Of a DNA stretch of 40,428 nucleotides, positions 34,380 to 40,428 are shown piece after piece; the first letter of the stretch is position 1; every line of letters begins with the position of its first letter. The notes beneath the pieces were generated by a model. The model made no database searches and was not told the DNA's origin. It was given only the letters and a program-made list of their open reading frames with translations. The stretch is from Acidobacteriota bacterium. GTDB taxonomy: Bacteria > Acidobacteriota > Terriglobia > UBA7540. The position numbers and the translations under genes were made by a program. The stretch spans positions 1 through 40,428 of the forward strand of contig CADDZE010000035.1 of the NCBI GenBank assembly GCA_902812465.1, read 5' to 3'.

Positions 34380-36872
34380 TCAATGCTCGGTCGTCCTGGG
34401 AGCGGTGGCCCGAGGATGGCAGCGAAGGCTCAGGGAGCCGTCGCCTATTTGGTCGAAGCGCAGGTTCAGGATGGGATATCGGCGCCAGTCCTTGTAGTCG
34501 AAGTGCCACCACTCTTTCTCGTACACGGTGAAGCCCTGCTCTTCCATGGTGTGGCGTAACAGAGCTCGATCCCAACGCTCGAGGGACGTCCCACCCGGAT
34601 AGAACGGAAAGGCGCGCTCTGTCATTTCGTCGTACCCGCTGACCATTGGCACCTCGTTCCCGGTCCGCAGATCATAAAGCGTCAGATCCACCGCGCAACC
34701 GCGATTGTGCCGCGAGCCCTGGGTGGGGTCGGCCACGAAGATATGGTCCTGGTCGGGCACGGCATCCCAGAACATTTTGGTGACATACCACGGGCGGTAG
34801 GCATCGTGAATCAGCAGGCTGTAGCCGAGTTCATGCAGCTTCTCGTTGGCTCGTACCACAGCTTCTGCCGCCGGCCGTTGCATGAAGGCGCGGGCCTGCT
34901 GGTAAAGGGGCGTGCCGAGAAAATTGTTCGGGGTGGCATAGCGGATATCCAGTTTGATCGTTGGATCCAGTTCGATCAGCTCGACGAGGTCCGGCCTTAA
35001 GAAATCCCCTGTCTCCTTCGGCGGCTGCTCCGCCAGCGCTTCGCGCCTCAGCTCGTCGACCGGCTTTAACGGCCGGATGCGAAATATTTCGCTAGCCGGG
35101 GTTGCCTCCGGACGCCGCCGGAATTCCACCCAGCCGACTTTCGCCGCGATAACGGCGCCGCGCGCATCGCGAACGAAGGAAACGCGCTCGCCATCATAAA
35201 GACCGTAGTCGGGGAACTGGAAGACATCTTTTGCAATCTGCTTGAGGGGAGCGTATTCAAACCACTCGATCAGCGCCGTCAAGCGGCCATCCTTCTCGAG
35301 AATGTAGAGCGTGTCGTAGTCCCAGCCGTACTCACCGATGAAGTCCTTCCAACTCGCGGGCGGGGGGGTCGGCCTTGTCCTTTGGACCGCCGGCAGCCGC
35401 TGTGACCCGACCTGGATGGCGCCGTCCAGTGCTTCAACCGCGGTGCCGTAGGCCAGCCGGTCGTCCACGACCAAGCGGTTGCCGAGGGAGCGCAATTCCA
35501 CCTGAAAACCGCCGCGCTGGGGAAGCATGAAAAGATGCCCTTCGCGCTCGCAGAGATCGATGGCATCTGGTCCAGTGCCGTACCGGCCTGCCAGGCGGCG
35601 CGCCCTGGCGGGATCAACCGCGGAAGCGAGCTCGATTGTGGGAAGTGGATGGTACTGGTGCTTTGCCAGCATCAAGCGCAGCGCCTCGGTCACCATATGG
35701 TCGGTGACCGCGTTCGCGCTGTCCAGCGTTGCGATGGCGACCGCCCCTAGCTTGTCATCCGGTAAGGCCTTGAGCGAGGTCGCAAAGCCGTAAATGGCTC
35801 CGTCGTGGCCTACGGCGCGGTGTCCGTCTACGCTGCCGAGAACAAATCCGAGCCCGAACTGGGCTGGTTGCCCGGCAACGGCGAACTGCGGCCTCCACAT
35901 TTCATCCAGCATGCGGCGGCTTACCACCTGCCCGCCCGGGCCCCGTCCGCCCGCAAACAGCACGCTTTCAAACTTGCCGAGATCGAGCATGGTGGTGTAC
36001 AGGCTGCCAGCAGGAAAGATGCCGATTTGGAAAGCAGGCGCAGCAAAGAACCGCCCGTCGTAGGTCCACATCTGGGCATATGCCAGATCACGCAGGAGGT
36101 CAGGTGCGGGCTCGAAGCTGCTGGTGCGAAGGCCCATCGGGTCGAGCACCGCACGCTTGAGGTAGGCAGCAAACGGCTGGCCGGTTCGTTGCTGGAGAAG
36201 ATAGCCCACTACGGTGACGCCGGCATTCGAGTATTTAGTGTGCGTTCCCGGGGGATAGACCAGAGAGGTCTGGTTCAAGCTGTGCACCACGCCCGCGAGG
36301 CCGGGCGGATTGGCGTCGAAGTAGTGGCCCGCTGGAGGCTCGCGCACCAGCCCGGAGCGGTGGGACATTAGCTCCCGGAGCGTGACGGGCTGGGAGAAGG
36401 GATTCCTGGGGTGAAAGTCGGGGAGGTAAGTGGATACCGGAGCGTCCAGATCCAGCTTGCCCTGCTCGGCGAGCTGCATGATAGCGAGGTCAGTGAAGAG
36501 TTTGGACACTGAGCCCACGCGGTATACAGTGCTGGCCGTGACCTCGCGTTTCAGGGCCGGATCCTGATAGCCGAAGCCCTGCGCCCAGACGATACGCTGG
36601 TCATCGACGAGGGCCACCGCGATCGACGGAATGCGCTTGTCGTGTAGTTCATGCTCGATGAGCGGCTGGAGTCTTTCTACGACGTCCGCATAATCGCTGT
36701 CAGCGGCTACGTTTAAGGGAGGACGTGGCCCTCCCGCAGCGGAGCCGCAACCCAGCGCCGCGATCCCCAGCCACAGAACGGCCTTAGCGGCGGACCACCA
36801 TGGGTCTATGGGTCGAGCTCCTTCGATGGCCCTCACCCACACGTTGGCGGCTTTCCTCTCTTCCGTGGTCAT
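34380..36872 (-). CDS. Fusion of serine beta-lactamase-fold hydrolase and VanX-type D-Ala-D-Ala dipeptidase
   Basis: This 830-residue exported protein has a hydrophobic N-terminal segment (about 31-43) ending LGIAALGC, a possible but non-ideal lipobox (Cys42). The first domain (about 65-420) is a class C beta-lactamase-like serine hydrolase with SVSK (Ser121, Lys124), YSN (Tyr214-Asn216) and a GHDG triad near 365. A linking region of about 180 residues resembles the C-terminal part of such hydrolases. The last domain (about 630-815) is an M15D D-Ala-D-Ala dipeptidase: Arg in DAYRPW (about 695), zinc ligands in SRHNRGCAVD (about 723-730) and KEWWHFDY (Glu and His, about 786-789). The ATG at 36872 was chosen for its GGGGG ribosome binding site and because an earlier start would overlap the upstream gene. 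It probably acts on D-Ala-ended peptides from peptidoglycan. Confidence 0.85.
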   Translation of the reverse strand: MTTEERKAANVWVRAIEGARPIDPWWSAAKAVLWLGIAALGCGSAAGGPRPPLNVAADSDYADVVERLQPLIEHELHDKRIPSIAVALVDDQRIVWAQGFGYQDPALKREVTASTVYRVGSVSKLFTDLAIMQLAEQGKLDLDAPVSTYLPDFHPRNPFSQPVTLRELMSHRSGLVREPPAGHYFDANPPGLAGVVHSLNQTSLVYPPGTHTKYSNAGVTVVGYLLQQRTGQPFAAYLKRAVLDPMGLRTSSFEPAPDLLRDLAYAQMWTYDGRFFAAPAFQIGIFPAGSLYTTMLDLGKFESVLFAGGRGPGGQVVSRRMLDEMWRPQFAVAGQPAQFGLGFVLGSVDGHRAVGHDGAIYGFATSLKALPDDKLGAVAIATLDSANAVTDHMVTEALRLMLAKHQYHPLPTIELASAVDPARARRLAGRYGTGPDAIDLCEREGHLFMLPQRGGFQVELRSLGNRLVVDDRLAYGTAVEALDGAIQVGSQRLPAVQRTRPTPPPASWKDFIGEYGWDYDTLYILEKDGRLTALIEWFEYAPLKQIAKDVFQFPDYGLYDGERVSFVRDARGAVIAAKVGWVEFRRRPEATPASEIFRIRPLKPVDELRREALAEQPPKETGDFLRPDLVELIELDPTIKLDIRYATPNNFLGTPLYQQARAFMQRPAAEAVVRANEKLHELGYSLLIHDAYRPWYVTKMFWDAVPDQDHIFVADPTQGSRHNRGCAVDLTLYDLRTGNEVPMVSGYDEMTERAFPFYPGGTSLERWDRALLRHTMEEQGFTVYEKEWWHFDYKDWRRYPILNLRFDQIGDGSLSLRCHPRATAPRTTEH

Positions 36873-36927
36873 ACGGCAGTCCACCCCCTCGATCTTGACC
36901 CATTCCGGCGAAAAACCCGCATGAAAT

Positions 36928-38808
<1,881 letters not shown>

Positions 38809-38868
38809 ACTCTGGACATCTCCAGCGGAGGAATTGGCTCACGGATTCGCAAGCCGTGGGAAGATTTG

Positions 38869-38981
38869 CGGCGTGCGTCAGCCTGCTGCCGCTTTCGTGA
38901 GGCCAGCTTAATGGCGGGACGCTATGAAGCTTACCACCACCAAGCCCGGGGGCAAAAGCGGCAGCAGGCTGGCGCACGCCG
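38869..38981. repeat. Long inverted repeat, 27-bp arms, 59-nt loop
   Basis: The left arm 38869-38895 and the right arm 38955-38981 are reverse complements over 27 positions with a single mismatch (T38878 against the right arm). They sit in the 280-nt spacer between the stop of the downstream receptor gene and the start of the ester hydrolase gene, both on the minus strand. No T-run follows and no transposase is nearby. It could be a transcription terminator, a hairpin-forming mobile element remnant (MITE-like) or an RNA-stabilising structure. Nothing else in 38809-39088 looks coding. Confidence 0.75.
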
Positions 38982-39088
38982 GGGCGTCTTTGCATACTGG
39001 GCAGGTTGTGTTGCCCTGCTACCTTCGGGGCAAGAGTCGCCCAAGCCAGATGCATGGGTCACGGCGCCCTCATAACTCCCAACGCTGT

Positions 39089-40428
39089 TCAGAACACAAA
39101 CTTTAGGCTGAATTCCATGGCTCGCGGGTCAGTTTGAATATTGGTAATTTTGCCAAACGAGCACCCGGCTTGGTGCACCGCATCTGGCTGTTGGCCGGGA
39201 GCCAGCGGCAGACAAAAGTTGTTTTTCGGGAGCCCCAGGTTCTGGTGATTGAGTGCGTTGTACACTTCCCAGCGAAACTGAAGGTACCGGGATTCGGAGA
39301 AGTGGAATTGCTTGGAGAGAGACGAATCGAGATTCCAGAAGCCAGGCCCCCTCAAACCTGGCAGATAGAGGCCCGCGGTGCCGAACTGCCAGAAGCGCGG
39401 ATCGTTGGGGTTGGGGTTCTGCCAGAAAGTTTGGTCTGAGCCATAAGGGGGCAGGAAAGCGTCAGGGTTGATCCAATCGTTGATGCGCGCTGCCTTAGGC
39501 CGGCTGTGGCTCAGTGAGGGATTGCCCACCAGGTCGGGACGGCAGGTCAGCGCGTCGCAGGGGCCGGTAACCTGGAGAGGTGTTCCACTCTCCGCGCTAA
39601 AGTTAGCCGTCAGGACCCACCCTCCCAGCACGGCGCCCGCGATGCCGCCGCGGTTGAGGAATCGGCGGCCCGGACCCGCTGGCAGGTTATAAGAGCCGGC
39701 GAAGTTGAAGGACTGCGGGATGTCGGAAATGGAGATCGTGCGATCGCCTCTGCGATTGTCCTCGTCCTGGCATCCCGTTCCGAATACCCCCGACGCGCCC
39801 GAGGCGAACGATCCGCCCTGCGCTCCAATGCGCCCGCCAATGTTACCCGCGTAACCGGAGTGGATGGGATCAAACAGCTGGGAAGCAAGCTGCGCCACTG
39901 TGCAGCTATCAATCTCCTTCGACCACGTATAGGTGGAGATGAAGTTCAGTCCGTGGGAAAAGCGCTTTTGCACCTTGACGTGCAGGGCGTTGTACGACGA
40001 CGAGGCGTCCAGCACAGTCTGCGAGAAGATACTTCCGAACAACGGATAGGGCACAAGCATGGCGCTGAGCGGCAGCTGAGTGGCGCCCCACGCCTGCTCC
40101 ATGAGTGCCAGCGCCTTGCCGGAGAAATACTGGCTGACCGGCACCTCGGTATTCAACTGGTTTTGGTATTTCAGCTTATCGGCAGTAGGCACGTAGTTAA
40201 AGGAGCGGAAGGTGTCACCGGCCAAATGGGTGCCGTGGGTTCCGACGTAGCCGATCTCAATCATCATGTTGCCGGGAAGCTGTCGCTGAAAGTCAAGGTT
40301 CCACATTTGCACCATGGGATCCCTGGAGGGCGGCGGTGCATAAAACTGCAGCGATTGCCCATAGCCCGGCGACCGGTCCTGTGCAGGCGAAAGTTGGTTA
40401 GCGGGAATGGGGGGCTGGGTGAGCTGCC
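39089..40428 (-). CDS. Oar-like TonB-dependent receptor, C-terminal part (runs off window)
   Basis: The reading frame is open to the window edge, so only the last 446 residues are seen. They are the C-terminal beta-barrel of a second Oar-like receptor: IEIGYVGTHGTHLAGD, SSYNALHVKVQKRFSHGLNFISTYTWSKEID, ISDIPQSFNFAGSYNLPAGPGRRFLN, NLDSSLSKQFHFSESRYLQFRWEVYNALNHQN and the terminal aromatic strand PRAMEFSLKFVF. These parallel the corresponding parts of the receptor at 29176-33027, but the sequences are clearly diverged. An internal ATG at 40315 is not the start, because sense codons continue upstream of it. The N-terminal regulatory and plug domains must lie beyond the window. Confidence 0.9.
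   Translation of the reverse strand, partial: QLTQPPIPANQLSPAQDRSPGYGQSLQFYAPPPSRDPMVQMWNLDFQRQLPGNMMIEIGYVGTHGTHLAGDTFRSFNYVPTADKLKYQNQLNTEVPVSQYFSGKALALMEQAWGATQLPLSAMLVPYPLFGSIFSQTVLDASSSYNALHVKVQKRFSHGLNFISTYTWSKEIDSCTVAQLASQLFDPIHSGYAGNIGGRIGAQGGSFASGASGVFGTGCQDEDNRRGDRTISISDIPQSFNFAGSYNLPAGPGRRFLNRGGIAGAVLGGWVLTANFSAESGTPLQVTGPCDALTCRPDLVGNPSLSHSRPKAARINDWINPDAFLPPYGSDQTFWQNPNPNDPRFWQFGTAGLYLPGLRGPGFWNLDSSLSKQFHFSESRYLQFRWEVYNALNHQNLGLPKNNFCLPLAPGQQPDAVHQAGCSFGKITNIQTDPRAMEFSLKFVF

Noticed and set aside
38866-39075. Small open frames around the long inverted repeat
   Set aside because: They are generated by the repeat arms and GC-rich spacer, have no ribosome binding site, and their products match nothing I recognise.

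Overview
The window looks like the chromosome of a GC-rich member of the Acidobacteriota, possibly from a metagenome assembly. This is an inference from gene content. It has two very large Oar-type TonB-dependent receptors with an N-terminal carboxypeptidase-regulatory domain, a CRTAC1 (FG-GAP plus ASPIC/UnbV) protein beside TPR proteins, sulfatase-fold/TPR fusions, many secreted peptidases, and an F0 module separated from F1. No rRNA, tRNA, CRISPR array, transposase or prophage gene was seen.

Layout. 1-261: a 40-nt interspersed repeat and hairpins ahead of nuoN. 262-3824 (+): nuoN, two small AtpZ/AtpI-type genes, atpB and atpE. 3948-9036 (-): two tandem sulfatase-fold/TPR proteins and an SDR epimerase, tightly coupled. 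9205-12632 (+), divergent from these: a secreted TPR protein, a CRTAC1 protein and a small secreted protein. 12705-17067 (-): an M28 glutamate-carboxypeptidase-like peptidase and a DPP-IV-like S9 peptidase gene broken by an internal deletion. 17202-22402 (-): cysteine dioxygenase, rluD, lspA, ileS. 22622-23230 (+): a methyltransferase. 23284-24869 (-): a Tat-exported protein coupled to a sugar isomerase-like TIM barrel. 25079-28555 (+): a hybrid histidine kinase with a periplasmic OB-like sensor. 28556-29175: a gene-free stretch with two more repeat copies and a promoter. 29176-34337 (+): an Oar-like receptor and two small secreted proteins. 34380-38808 (-): a serine beta-lactamase-fold/VanX-type dipeptidase fusion and an alpha-amino-acid ester hydrolase. 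38809-39088: a 27-bp inverted repeat. 39089 to the window edge (-): the C-terminal part of a second Oar-like receptor.

Most of the content serves the cell envelope: energy transduction, lipoprotein maturation, outer-membrane uptake, secreted peptidases and D-Ala peptide/amino-acyl ester chemistry. The best candidates for something undescribed are: (i) the divergent locus at 3948-12632, whose paired 'sulfatases' have Thr in place of the formylglycine Cys/Ser; (ii) the beta-lactamase/VanX fusion beside an ester hydrolase with a complete catalytic and amino-group-binding set; (iii) the three-copy interspersed repeat and the long inverted repeat; (iv) the OB-like sensor of the hybrid kinase. The deleted DPP-IV gene is the clearest broken gene.
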